Below the pieces are notes generated by a model. That model was not told where the DNA came from. It did not search any database and saw only the letters and a program-made list of their open reading frames with translations. 6,387 nt of DNA, from contig JAILDD010000161.1 of assembly GCA_024689605.1 (NCBI GenBank), positions 1 through 6,387 of the forward strand, written 5' to 3'. This document shows positions 1 to 5,474 of the stretch, one piece after another. How positions within the stretch are numbered: position 1 is the first letter of the stretch; every line of letters starts with the position of its first letter. Both the position numbers and the translations under genes were made by a program. This stretch comes from Lachnospiraceae bacterium (GTDB taxonomy: Bacteria; Bacillota_A; Clostridia; Lachnospirales; Lachnospiraceae).

Positions 1-141
1 GAGATTCTTGGTCGTATACCGGCAGGCCGCTGGGGTACTCCGGAAGATATGGCAGGAGCTGCTATCTTTTTAGCATCCGAGGCATCTTCTTATATGAACG
101 GATTTACCATTGCTGTTGATGGCGGATGGCTTGCAAGATAA
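1..141 (+). CDS. kduD: 2-dehydro-3-deoxy-D-gluconate 5-dehydrogenase (KduD-like SDR), 3' end only
   Basis: Frame 1 is open from the window edge to TAA at 139-141 and gives the last 46 residues of a short-chain dehydrogenase/reductase. The visible part holds [12 protein letters not shown], then the FLAS segment, then [14 protein letters not shown] and a final LAR. The NG-x4-VDGG motif is the usual SDR C-terminus lining the cofactor and substrate pocket, and IPAGRWG-x-P-x-D with an AVDGGWLAR ending is typical of KduD. KduD is a cytoplasmic NAD(H)-dependent enzyme that interconverts 2,5-diketo-3-deoxygluconate and KDG after unsaturated oligogalacturonates are broken down. The Rossmann GxxxGxG and catalytic YxxxK lie upstream of the window and cannot be checked. 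The uronate genes downstream support the assignment, but another SDR such as gluconate 5-dehydrogenase or a FabG-like enzyme is possible. The gap to the next gene is 90 nt with no convincing terminator, so co-transcription with the GH43 gene is plausible. Confidence 0.75.
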   Translation, partial: EILGRIPAGRWGTPEDMAGAAIFLASEASSYMNGFTIAVDGGWLAR

Positions 142-220
142 CAGGAACATGTGTCTGTGCGCAAGTCTTGGATCTGTGTGGCTCTGTTTTAAATGAATCC
201 GGAAATTCAGCGACTATAAG

Positions 221-226
221 AAAGGA
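221..226 (+). promoter_or_regulatory. Ribosome binding site of the GH43 gene
   Basis: AAAGGA ends 5 nt before the ATG at 232. It is an ordinary Shine-Dalgarno core and supports that ATG as the start, which also places the NPVLYADYSDPD blade-1 motif close to the N-terminus as in related enzymes. Confidence 0.65.
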
Positions 227-231
227 TATGC

Positions 232-1821
232 ATGAATAAAATCTGGACATCAGATAATGGTGACGGCACATATACAAATCCGGTTTTATATGCGGATTAT
301 TCAGACCCCGATGCGATTCGCGTCGGGGCAGATTATTATATGACGGCATCAAGCTTCAGCAATACTCCCGGATTGCCGATCCTTCACTCAAGGGATCTGG
401 TCAACTGGGAGCTTGTAAATTATGCATTAATTAAGCTGCCGGACAGTCGTTACGACAAGGCAATGCACGGCTGCGGTGTATGGGCTCCGGCCATACGATA
501 TCATTACGGAAAGTTTTTTATATGCTTTCCCATGCCTGATGAAGGACTATATATGATAACAGCCGGGGATCCGTATGGAATGTGGTCCGATCCGGTAAGG
601 ATTTATGAAGGGGCAGGTAGAATAGATCCCTGTCCTTTCTGGGATGACGACGGCAGGGCATATCTGGTAAGCGGTGTGGCAAAGAGCCGGATAGGTTATA
701 AAAGCGTGCTTCACATACAGGAGATGCAGCCGGATGGAATGGGGCTTATAGAAGAACCGGTTGTGGTTTTTGACGGAAATGAGAATGATCAGACCACGAT
801 AGAGGGGCCTAAATTATATAAACGGAATGGCTGGTATTATATCTTTGCGCCGGCAGGCGGAGTGAAGACAGGATGGCAGACAGTGCTCCGTTCAAGGAAT
901 ATTTATGGACCTTATGAGTACCGTGTCGTGATGCGTCAGGGAGAGTCAGATATAAACGGACCCCACCAGGGGGCCTGGGTGGATACCGTCACAGGCGAGG
1001 ATTGGTTTCTGCATTTCCAGGATGTATACGCTGCGGGACGAATTGTCCATTTACAGCCTATGGAATGGCAGGATGACTGGCCGGTAATAGGTATTGCAAA
1101 AAATGGGAATAGCTATGGGGAGCCGGTAAGAAGGTACAGAAAGCCGAAGGTTGATGTGGAGACCGCTGCTTCGGGTTCTTTCAATGAAATCTCTGATGAG
1201 AATATTCGTGACCGTGATTTCGTTACCCCGGATATAAATTTTCAATGGAATGCAAATTGTAAAAGTGAATGGTATGATAAAGACAGTCATGATATCATTT
1301 TGCATGCCGTAAAAAAAGAGGGGGCATACTGCGATATACCGAATCTTCTTCTGCAAAAATGGCAGGCACCGGAATTCACCGACATAATGAGGCTGGATAT
1401 TTCAAATCTGGAAAACGGTGATGAGGCTGGCTTTATTTCTTTGGGAATGGAGTACGGCCTGATCGCTTTTGCAAAAGATGCTGACGCAATAAAGGTAATC
1501 CGTGTATTGGGAAAACAGCATTTCGGAAAAATCCTTGTGGAAAAAACGGATGAGTACAGTGCAGAACTGCAGAGCCTGACAGCAGAAGTAAGATATATAT
1601 TTGTAAAATATGTTGTAGAGCGTACAGGAGTAAGAGATCTCAATCCTTCCGAAAGAAGCTTTCCGGAAGAAACTGTGAGCGTTCATTATTCCGTTGACGG
1701 AAAAGAGTATAAAAAAGCTTTGGAGATGAAAGCCGTTCCCGGGCGCTGGGTAGGTGTAAAATACGGTGTATTCTGTGTGTCTGCCGGTGACAGTTCGGAT
1801 GGGTGTCTGAAAGTAAAATAA
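232..1821 (+). CDS. Glycoside hydrolase family 43 protein (beta-xylosidase / alpha-L-arabinofuranosidase type), cytoplasmic
   Basis: The 529-residue protein has the two-domain GH43 layout. A five-bladed propeller spans about residues 15-310, and a beta-sandwich C-terminal domain of the beta-xylosidase type spans about 325-529, including LLLQKW at 372-377. The expected catalytic triad can be read: Asp25 in YSDPD (base), Asp132 in RIDPCPF (pKa modulator) and Glu191 in TIEGPKL (acid). HSRDLVNW at 52-59 and GVWAPAI at 82-88 are typical propeller segments. There is no signal peptide or membrane segment, so it should act in the cytoplasm on imported oligosaccharides. GH43 enzymes invert configuration and release xylose, arabinose or, less often, galactose; sequence alone does not fix the substrate. 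The pectin/uronate context favours arabinose- or xylose-decorated pectin fragments. It follows the kduD-like gene by 90 nt and ends in its own terminator. Length and both domains look complete, with no frameshift. Confidence 0.9.
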   Translation: MNKIWTSDNGDGTYTNPVLYADYSDPDAIRVGADYYMTASSFSNTPGLPILHSRDLVNWELVNYALIKLPDSRYDKAMHGCGVWAPAIRYHYGKFFICFPMPDEGLYMITAGDPYGMWSDPVRIYEGAGRIDPCPFWDDDGRAYLVSGVAKSRIGYKSVLHIQEMQPDGMGLIEEPVVVFDGNENDQTTIEGPKLYKRNGWYYIFAPAGGVKTGWQTVLRSRNIYGPYEYRVVMRQGESDINGPHQGAWVDTVTGEDWFLHFQDVYAAGRIVHLQPMEWQDDWPVIGIAKNGNSYGEPVRRYRKPKVDVETAASGSFNEISDENIRDRDFVTPDINFQWNANCKSEWYDKDSHDIILHAVKKEGAYCDIPNLLLQKWQAPEFTDIMRLDISNLENGDEAGFISLGMEYGLIAFAKDADAIKVIRVLGKQHFGKILVEKTDEYSAELQSLTAEVRYIFVKYVVERTGVRDLNPSERSFPEETVSVHYSVDGKEYKKALEMKAVPGRWVGVKYGVFCVSAGDSSDGCLKVK

Positions 1822-1850
1822 AAATGCCGGTGTGCAAAGACCGGCATTTT
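1821..1850 (+). terminator. Intrinsic terminator after the GH43 gene
   Basis: AAAATGCCGGT (1821-1831) and ACCGGCATTTT (1840-1850) form a perfect 11-bp stem with an 8-nt loop. The stem starts on the last base of the stop codon (TAA 1819-1821). The T run on the 3' side and A run on the 5' side make it usable in both directions. It should close the kduD-GH43 transcript and isolate it from the regulator region. Confidence 0.85.
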
Positions 1851-1891
1851 ATGTAGGGGGAGGATACAAGCGTCAATTGGTTTACTAATCA

Positions 1892-1907
1892 ATGTAAGCG
1901 CTTACAT
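1892..1907. promoter_or_regulatory. LacI-family/cre-type operator 1 (perfect palindrome)
   Basis: ATGTAAGCGCTTACAT is a perfect 16-bp palindrome with a central CpG. Its 14-bp core TGTAAGCGCTTACA matches the CcpA cre consensus TGWAANCGNTNWCA and the generic LacI-family operator form. The same core occurs at 3694-3707 in front of uxaC. It lies 41 bp after the terminator and about 550 bp before the nearest downstream start, so its target promoter is not obvious. A weak TTTACT (1881-1886) and ACATAT (1904-1909) pair at 17-nt spacing would place it between -35 and -10. Confidence 0.75.
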
Positions 1908-2094
1908 ATATATAGTAGCATAGAGCCACTGTGTTGTGAATTGTTAAAAGTGATAAAATGTTAAAGCTTTTTTCGAAGATTTGCACAAAAAACAGTGGGT
2001 TTAGCACTAATATGATAGTAATGCAAATGTGATCGACAGTAATCTTTTATTTATTGTATGCAGCTGTAACCTGAGGCACCGAAAGATTTTTTAG

Positions 2095-2138
2095 TGTTAC
2101 ACCGGAGAAGCTGCAAGGAATTTAACTGTTACACCGGA
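2095..2138 (+). repeat. 12-nt direct repeat pair, TGTTACACCGGA
   Basis: TGTTACACCGGA occurs at 2095-2106 and again at 2127-2138, offset by 32 nt, close to three helical turns. Each copy is followed by a similar GA-rich 5-mer (GAAGC and AGAGC). The second copy forms part of the left arm of the inverted repeat at 2114-2175. Function is unknown; helical phasing would fit a dimeric protein bound on one face. Confidence 0.6.
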
Positions 2139-2175
2139 AGAGCCGACATGTTCCGAACAGGTACATAATTCCTTG
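2114..2175. repeat. Composite 62-nt inverted repeat / hairpin upstream of the regulator
   Basis: The outer arms CAAGGAATT (2114-2122) and AATTCCTTG (2167-2175) are a perfect 9-bp inverted repeat. Inside them CTGTT (2126-2130) pairs with AACAG (2156-2160) and CGGAA (2135-2139) pairs with TTCCG (2151-2155). A 4-nt bulge ACAC lies on the left arm and an 11-nt loop at the tip. That gives 19 base pairs in total. No U-tract follows, so it is not a classical terminator. The right arm contains a copy of the dispersed repeat described at 2145-2164. Confidence 0.6.
2145..2164 (+). repeat. Dispersed intergenic repeat, copy A
   Basis: This site fits the 20-nt consensus GACAKGTTCYGAACAGKWAC that also describes copies C (3515-3534) and D (5406-5425). 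Its centre, TGTTCCGAACA (2149-2159), is a perfect dyad around one base. It is the most diverged of the three full copies and lies about 290 nt upstream of the regulator start. Confidence 0.6.
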
Positions 2176-2221
2176 GTTATTTTGAATATAAAATTCTTTA
2201 TGGTTTCGGCAAAATTTCGTA

Positions 2222-2249
2222 TTTCAATAATCAAAAAATACAGTAAAAT
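2222..2249 (+). promoter_or_regulatory. Weak candidate promoter for the lacI-type gene
   Basis: TTTCAA (2222-2227) and TAAAAT (2244-2249) are separated by 16 nt, which would start transcription near 2256, just ahead of operator 2. An alternative -10, TAGATT (2257-2262), stands exactly as far from operator 2 as the uxaC -10 does from its operator, but it lacks a -35. Either would leave a leader of about 190-200 nt. Confidence 0.3.
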
Positions 2250-2266
2250 AGTCTTGTAGATTCGAA

Positions 2267-2282
2267 ATGTATGCGCTTACAT
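2267..2282. promoter_or_regulatory. LacI-family/cre-type operator 2 (one mismatch)
   Basis: ATGTATGCGCTTACAT differs from operator 1 at one position, so one base pair of the palindrome is broken. The central GCGC and the whole right half are intact. It lies about 190 nt upstream of the regulator start and is probably an autoregulatory site of weaker affinity. Confidence 0.65.
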
Positions 2283-2402
2283 GAAAGAACTGCGTAAGAA
2301 CTGATATTGAAACATACCTTCACGCCGCGGCATTAATTTCGGATCATGTAAGCATAGGGTTATTCTGAATGATCACAAATTGAAATCATTAGTGTTGTTA
2401 AA

Positions 2403-2416
2403 TTCCGAACAGTTAC
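2403..2416 (+). repeat. Dispersed intergenic repeat, copy B (partial)
   Basis: TTCCGAACAGTTAC carries the core of the repeat but lacks the GACAKG left part found in copies A, C and D. Just upstream, GTTGTT (2394-2399) can pair with AACAGT (2408-2413) with two wobbles. The repeat ends 38 nt before the chosen regulator start. Confidence 0.5.
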
Positions 2417-2454
2417 ATTGATGATAAAAATAAATGAAAAAGGTTAGGCTTGAT

Positions 2455-3471
2455 ATGAATAAAGATGCAGTTAATATTTATGATATAGCAAAGATGTCCG
2501 GCGTTTCCATAGCAACCGTATCCCGTGTAATGAATGGGTCCGAGAAGGTGTCGGAAAAGACACGGAAAAAGGTCATGGATGTAATCGATAAAGTAGGATA
2601 TACGCCCAATGTTTTCGCACAGGGACTGGGCCTTAATACCATGCATACTATAGGGGTACTGGTTCCGACTATAGCGGATCCTTATATGGCAAGTGCGGTA
2701 GGGTATCTGGAAACAGAACTGATAAAACATGGTTATGATTGCATACTTGGAAACACAGGTTTTGATATTGAAGGAAAACAGAAAAAAACTGAAATGCTGC
2801 TTTCAAAACATATAGACAGCCTGATACTGGTGGGTTCAACCTACGCCGGTGACGGAAGCGATACGAATGTCACGGAGTATATTCGTGAAGCCGCAAAGCG
2901 TGTTCCTGTTTTTATTGTCAACGGAAATGTCAATGGAGAAAATATTTATGCTTCCGTATGTGAGGATGAAAAGGCTGTTTATGAGGCCGCTACTTCCATG
3001 CTCAGGAGAGGAAGAGAAAATATAATATTTCTTACCGATTCACATTCATACAGTGCGAATAAAAAGAAAAATGGCTATGAGCGTGCTATGAAGAGTGTCG
3101 GGAAAAATTCAAAAAACGGAATAATTTATGTAGAAAACCAGATCCATTCAGTCCGGGATCAGCTGCTTGCAATGGATGAGCTTAAGTGCGATGGTATCAT
3201 AGCGTCAAATGATATGATAGCAATCGGTGCGGTAAAATATGCACTTGCAAAAGGGATGGAAATACCCAAAGAAATTGAGATCATAGGATACAATAATTCT
3301 AACCTTGCAATGTCCTGTACTCCGGAGGTAACGAGTATAGACAATCATACAGAAGAAATCTGCAAAGATACTGTGGACAGGATCATGAAGATACTGGATA
3401 GTGGAGAAGATAAATTTACCCACAAAATATCAGTACCGTGTACACTGATCTCCAGGGAGACAACACTGTAA
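2455..3471 (+). CDS. LacI-family transcriptional regulator, probable uronate/pectin locus repressor
   Basis: The 338-residue protein starts with a LacI helix-turn-helix at about residues 7-28 (NIYDIAKMSGVSIATVSRVM), followed by a hinge helix with Leu58 in NVFAQGL. That leucine is expected to wedge into the central CpG of the operator. A periplasmic-binding-protein-like effector domain follows from about 66 (IGVLVPTIADPY) to the end. SIATVSRV closely resembles the recognition helix of CcpA and relatives that read TGTAAGCG half-sites, and three such sites lie nearby. I chose ATG 2455 because AGG (2446-2448) stands 6 nt upstream and LacI proteins usually begin a few residues before the helix-turn-helix. 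In-frame ATG 2434 would add MKKVRLD but has no ribosome binding site. The likely role is repression of uxaC-uxaB and of itself; the ligand (a uronate or KDG-type intermediate) is inference from context. ExuR- or KdgR-like is reasonable, but no symbol is assigned. Confidence 0.88.
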   Translation: MNKDAVNIYDIAKMSGVSIATVSRVMNGSEKVSEKTRKKVMDVIDKVGYTPNVFAQGLGLNTMHTIGVLVPTIADPYMASAVGYLETELIKHGYDCILGNTGFDIEGKQKKTEMLLSKHIDSLILVGSTYAGDGSDTNVTEYIREAAKRVPVFIVNGNVNGENIYASVCEDEKAVYEAATSMLRRGRENIIFLTDSHSYSANKKKNGYERAMKSVGKNSKNGIIYVENQIHSVRDQLLAMDELKCDGIIASNDMIAIGAVKYALAKGMEIPKEIEIIGYNNSNLAMSCTPEVTSIDNHTEEICKDTVDRIMKILDSGEDKFTHKISVPCTLISRETTL

Positions 3472-3491
3472 GCAGCTGCTGAAAAACAGCA
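3471..3491 (+). terminator. Weak candidate terminator after the lacI-type gene
   Basis: TGCTG (3477-3481) and CAGCA (3487-3491) form a 5-bp stem with a loop of five A. The left part overlaps the 10-bp palindrome AGCAGCTGCT (3471-3480) that begins on the stop codon. Only a short, broken T stretch follows (TTCATTTG), so efficiency is doubtful. Confidence 0.3.
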
Positions 3492-3508
3492 TTCATTTGT
3501 GATATTTA

Positions 3509-3534
3509 GTAACTGACAGGTTCTGAACAGTTAC
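3509..3534 (+). repeat. Dispersed intergenic repeat, copy C, with flanking inverted repeat
   Basis: Positions 3515-3534 fit GACAKGTTCYGAACAGKWAC, and the first 17 nt are identical to copy D in front of uxaB. Here the repeat is also bracketed by GTAACTG (3509-3515) and CAGTTAC (3528-3534), a perfect 7-bp inverted repeat enclosing 12 nt. The inner dyad GTTCTGAAC (3520-3528) could form instead. It lies about 215 nt before uxaC and 38 nt after the regulator stop. Confidence 0.6.
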
Positions 3535-3539
3535 CTTTT

Positions 3540-3561
3540 GGGTAATCTTCTATGATAACCC
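3540..3561. repeat. Small inverted repeat in the lacI-uxaC gap
   Basis: GGGTAATC (3540-3547) and GATAACCC (3554-3561) pair at seven of eight positions around a 6-nt loop. No T run follows on either strand. It may add to transcript ending after the regulator or be incidental. Confidence 0.35.
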
Positions 3562-3659
3562 GAAGCATTTACAGCTGAGGGCGAGCGGTTGCTTTTCATA
3601 AAAATTTTTCAGAAAAAATAGAATAGTTTTAAATCTTTGTGATTTTTTGAAATTAGTTA

Positions 3660-3688
3660 TTGACAGAATCACAAAATATAGGTATAAC
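3660..3688 (+). promoter_or_regulatory. Sigma-A-type promoter of uxaC
   Basis: TTGACA (3660-3665) is a perfect -35 and TATAAC (3683-3688) a five-of-six -10, with the ideal 17-nt spacer. Transcription should start near 3694-3696, giving a leader of about 54 nt. The AT-rich run upstream (about 3598-3655) could act as an UP element. This is the clearest promoter in the window. Confidence 0.8.
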
Positions 3689-3693
3689 AATAA

Positions 3694-3707
3694 TGTAAGC
3701 GCTTACA
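3694..3707. promoter_or_regulatory. LacI-family/cre-type operator 3 over the uxaC transcription start
   Basis: TGTAAGCGCTTACA is a perfect 14-bp palindrome identical to the core of operator 1. It begins 5 nt after the -10 hexamer and so covers the predicted start point, a classical place for repression. Either the LacI-type protein encoded just upstream or CcpA could bind; the sequence fits both consensus forms. Confidence 0.8.
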
Positions 3708-3733
3708 GAAAGCAGAATGAAAACATTTTATAC

Positions 3734-3740
3734 GGAGGTG
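3734..3740 (+). promoter_or_regulatory. Ribosome binding site of uxaC
   Basis: GGAGGTG stands 8 nt before ATG 3749 and matches the anti-Shine-Dalgarno very well. It favours that ATG over the in-frame ATG at 3761. A second purine run, AGAGG, abuts the start codon too closely to be used. Confidence 0.75.
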
Positions 3741-3748
3741 TTTAGAGG

Positions 3749-5179
3749 ATGAAAGAATTTATGGATAAGGACTTTATGCTTTATAACGATACAGCTAAGC
3801 ATCTGTTTCACGACTATGCAGAGTCACTTCCGATAATTGACTATCACTGTCACATCTCACCTCAGGAGATATATGAAGACAGGCGTTACGACAATATCGC
3901 ACAGATCTGGCTGGGCGGGAAGAATCCCGACGGCAGCTATTTCGGTGATCATTATAAATGGCGCGTAATGAGATCAAACGGTGTACCCGAGGAAAAGATT
4001 ACAGGCGATGCTGAGCCCTTTGAGAAGTTCCTTGAGTTTGCGAAGGCTCTTGAAATGGCAATCGGAAATCCCATGTATCACTGGTCCAACCTGGAATTAA
4101 AGAAATACTTCGGAATCACCAGACCTTTAACGGAAGATAATGCAAAGGAAATCTGGGACAAGACTTCAGAAATGTTAAAGAATGATCCGGAGCTTTCTGT
4201 CCGCGGAATTATCCGTAAATCAAATGTTAAGTACATCGGAACTACTGACGATCCTATTGATTCACTTGAATGGCATGAAAAGCTTGCAAAAGAAGATCTT
4301 GGCTTCGTCGTATGTCCTTCATACCGTCCTGATAAGGCAATCAATATCACAAAGGACGGATTCAGGGAATATATCAATAAGCTTGCTGCCAGTGTGGGCA
4401 GGGAAAGCCTGGATACGGCGCAGGATGTCTGCGACGCGCTTAATGAACGCCTTGATTTCTTCGTAGAGCACGGCTGCAAGGCTTCTGACCATGGTATAGA
4501 TTATGTGATGTTTAGAAAGGGCAGCGATGCGGAAGCAGATGCAGCGTTCCGGAAGGTAATGCGTGGTGAAAGCATCACTACTGAAGAGGCAGAGATCTAT
4601 CAGACAAAAGTTCTCTTAAGTCTTGCTAGAAAATATCACAGGGAAAATGTCGTAATGGAAATCCATTATTCTTGTACCAGAAATGTAAACGAGAGAATGT
4701 TCAGGATTGAAGGACCGGATACCGGCTTCGATATGATAGCAAAGAGCAGCTGCTATAACGAACTGGCAGAACTTTTCTCCGAGCTGGATATGACAAACGA
4801 ACTTCCGAAGACAATAGTGTTCTCTCTCGACCATAATGACTTCAATCAGATCACTACATGCCTTGGACCTTTCCAGTCTGACGAGGTGCCCGGAAAGATG
4901 CAGCTTGGTGCAGCATGGTGGTTCCTTGATACCAGGGACGGCATGGAAGAACAGATGCGCTCCCTTGGAAATCTGGGACTGCTTGGAAATTTTGTAGGTA
5001 TGCTTACAGATTCCCGCTCCTTCCTTTCATACACAAGACACGATTATTTCCGGAGGATTGCCTGCAATCTTATAGGAAAGTGGGTAGAGGATGGCGAGTA
5101 TCCTAACAATGAAAAGTCCCTTAAGAAGATAGTGGAAGGAATCTCCTACTACAACGCAGAGAGATATTTCGGAATATAA
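3749..5179 (+). CDS. uxaC: Uronate (glucuronate/galacturonate) isomerase
   Basis: The 476-residue product matches the uronate isomerase family (EC 5.3.1.12), a TIM-barrel member of the amidohydrolase superfamily of about 470 residues. It interconverts D-glucuronate with D-fructuronate and D-galacturonate with D-tagaturonate in the cytoplasm. His33 and His35 in IDYHCHI form the strand-1 HxH metal site. Near the C-terminus, GMLTDSRSFLSYTRHDYFRR carries Asp421 and Arg423, which correspond to the conserved catalytic or metal Asp and substrate-binding Arg of the family. AAWWFLDTRDGM and DYFRRIACNLIG are further family signatures. The open reading frame is intact and full length. It has its own promoter and operator upstream and is followed after 300 nt by uxaB, the next pathway step, so local induction by uronates is expected. 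Confidence 0.96.
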   Translation: MKEFMDKDFMLYNDTAKHLFHDYAESLPIIDYHCHISPQEIYEDRRYDNIAQIWLGGKNPDGSYFGDHYKWRVMRSNGVPEEKITGDAEPFEKFLEFAKALEMAIGNPMYHWSNLELKKYFGITRPLTEDNAKEIWDKTSEMLKNDPELSVRGIIRKSNVKYIGTTDDPIDSLEWHEKLAKEDLGFVVCPSYRPDKAINITKDGFREYINKLAASVGRESLDTAQDVCDALNERLDFFVEHGCKASDHGIDYVMFRKGSDAEADAAFRKVMRGESITTEEAEIYQTKVLLSLARKYHRENVVMEIHYSCTRNVNERMFRIEGPDTGFDMIAKSSCYNELAELFSELDMTNELPKTIVFSLDHNDFNQITTCLGPFQSDEVPGKMQLGAAWWFLDTRDGMEEQMRSLGNLGLLGNFVGMLTDSRSFLSYTRHDYFRRIACNLIGKWVEDGEYPNNEKSLKKIVEGISYYNAERYFGI

Positions 5180-5190
5180 AAAGACAGCTA

Positions 5191-5206
5191 TTCAGGGCAG
5201 CCTGAA
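5191..5206 (+). terminator. Weak candidate hairpin after uxaC
   Basis: TTCAGG (5191-5196) and CCTGAA (5201-5206) form a 6-bp stem around GCAG, 11 nt after the uxaC stop. What follows is AATTACTTTAAA after two intervening bases, not a real U-tract. It could give partial termination or protect the uxaC mRNA end, but it is not a strong terminator. Confidence 0.3.
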
Positions 5207-5247
5207 GCAATTACTTTAAAAAGCTTATTACTTCCCACTCCAATACA

Positions 5248-5302
5248 GCCGGCAGTCACAGCATGTATGAAATGTGGAACATACGTGCTGTAGATTGCAG
5301 GC
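5248..5302 (+). repeat. Strong imperfect hairpin between uxaC and uxaB
   Basis: ACAGCATGTATG (5258-5269) pairs with CATACGTGCTGT (5280-5291) over 12 bp with one G-U pair and a 10-nt loop. Beyond a bulged A (5292), GCAGTC (5252-5257) pairs with GATTGC (5293-5298) with one G-U. After a G/A mismatch, GCC (5248-5250) pairs with GGC (5300-5302). The total is 21 pairs in 55 nt. No U-tract follows, which argues against a standard terminator. It may be an mRNA processing or stability element, a REP-like palindrome, or a regulator site. Confidence 0.65.
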
Positions 5303-5356
5303 ACAGATATTAGAGGGAGAAGAAGAATATAAATTATTTTGTACGGCCTAAGACGC

Positions 5357-5382
5357 TTGCTGTTCGGGGCGAACAAAGGCAA
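5357..5382 (+). repeat. TGTTCG/CGAACA dyad with outer TTGC/GCAA arms
   Basis: TGTTCGGGGCGAACA (5361-5375) is a perfect 6-bp inverted repeat around GGG. TTGC (5357-5360) and GCAA (5379-5382) extend it across a 3-nt bulge. The GTTC/GAAC arms are the same as those at the centre of the dispersed repeat copies, here with a wider spacer. Confidence 0.45.
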
Positions 5383-5405
5383 ATAAACAGGTAAGCGAAA
5401 GAACC

Positions 5406-5425
5406 GACAGGTTCTGAACAGTAAC
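5406..5425 (+). repeat. Dispersed intergenic repeat, copy D
   Basis: The first 17 nt, GACAGGTTCTGAACAGT, are identical to copy C about 1.9 kb upstream. GAACC (5401-5405) can pair with GGTTC (5410-5414), which excludes the inner GTTCTGAAC dyad (5411-5419), so two alternative small hairpins exist. The site ends 54 nt before the uxaB start. Confidence 0.65.
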
Positions 5426-5467
5426 ATAAACAATAAATTAAACAACAAGTGTCAGATATAAAAGAAT

Positions 5468-5474
5468 AGGAGAA
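5468..5474 (+). promoter_or_regulatory. Ribosome binding site of uxaB
   Basis: AGGAGAA lies 5 nt before ATG 5480 and fixes that start, which also fits the family N-terminus. Confidence 0.7.

Larger units (their letters stand above)
1822..2454. other. Long intergenic control region between the GH43 and lacI-type genes
   Basis: About 630 nt carry no credible coding frame on either strand: stops are frequent and no start has a ribosome binding site. After the terminator come a perfect operator (1892-1907), an AT-rich stretch to about 2060, a pair of 12-nt direct repeats (2095, 2127), a composite inverted repeat (2114-2175), a second operator-like site (2267-2282), an 8-bp GC palindrome GCCGCGGC (2324-2331) and another dispersed-repeat core (2403-2416). 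The promoter for the regulator must lie here but cannot be fixed with confidence. The length is well above what a single repressor promoter needs. Confidence 0.7.

Noticed and set aside
168..195. TTGGAT and TAAATG as a promoter for the GH43 gene
   Set aside because: Both hexamers are poor and the spacer is 16 nt; with no terminator after the kduD-like gene, read-through is the simpler reading.
2347..2353. TGTAAGC half-operator upstream of the lacI-type gene
   Set aside because: Only the left half is present; the following bases (ATAGGGT) do not complete the palindrome and lack the central CpG.
2095..2416. Repeats upstream of the regulator as a CRISPR array
   Set aside because: Units are short, unevenly spaced and not separated by unique spacers of constant length; no cas genes are present.
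4182..4466. 94-codon + strand frame inside uxaC
   Set aside because: It is an out-of-frame shadow of a gene with strong family motifs, without its own ribosome binding site.
5263..5313. Small + strand frame of 16 codons (ATG 5263 to TAG) as a possible leader peptide
   Set aside because: No ribosome binding site precedes it, it lies inside the hairpin arms, and it has no run of regulatory codons.
5391..5397. GTAAGCG half-site in front of uxaB as an operator
   Set aside because: The right half (AAAGAA) does not match TTACA, so it is not a usable LacI/cre site on its own.
5188..5448. 86-codon minus-strand frame with hydrophobic stretches in the uxaC-uxaB gap
   Set aside because: It begins at a TTG with no ribosome binding site, runs through the hairpin and repeat elements, and its hydrophobicity follows from the AT-rich complement. 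No family resemblance is seen.
5457..5462. TATAAA as a -10 box for uxaB
   Set aside because: Transcription would start inside the ribosome binding site, and no -35 is found at 16-18 nt upstream.
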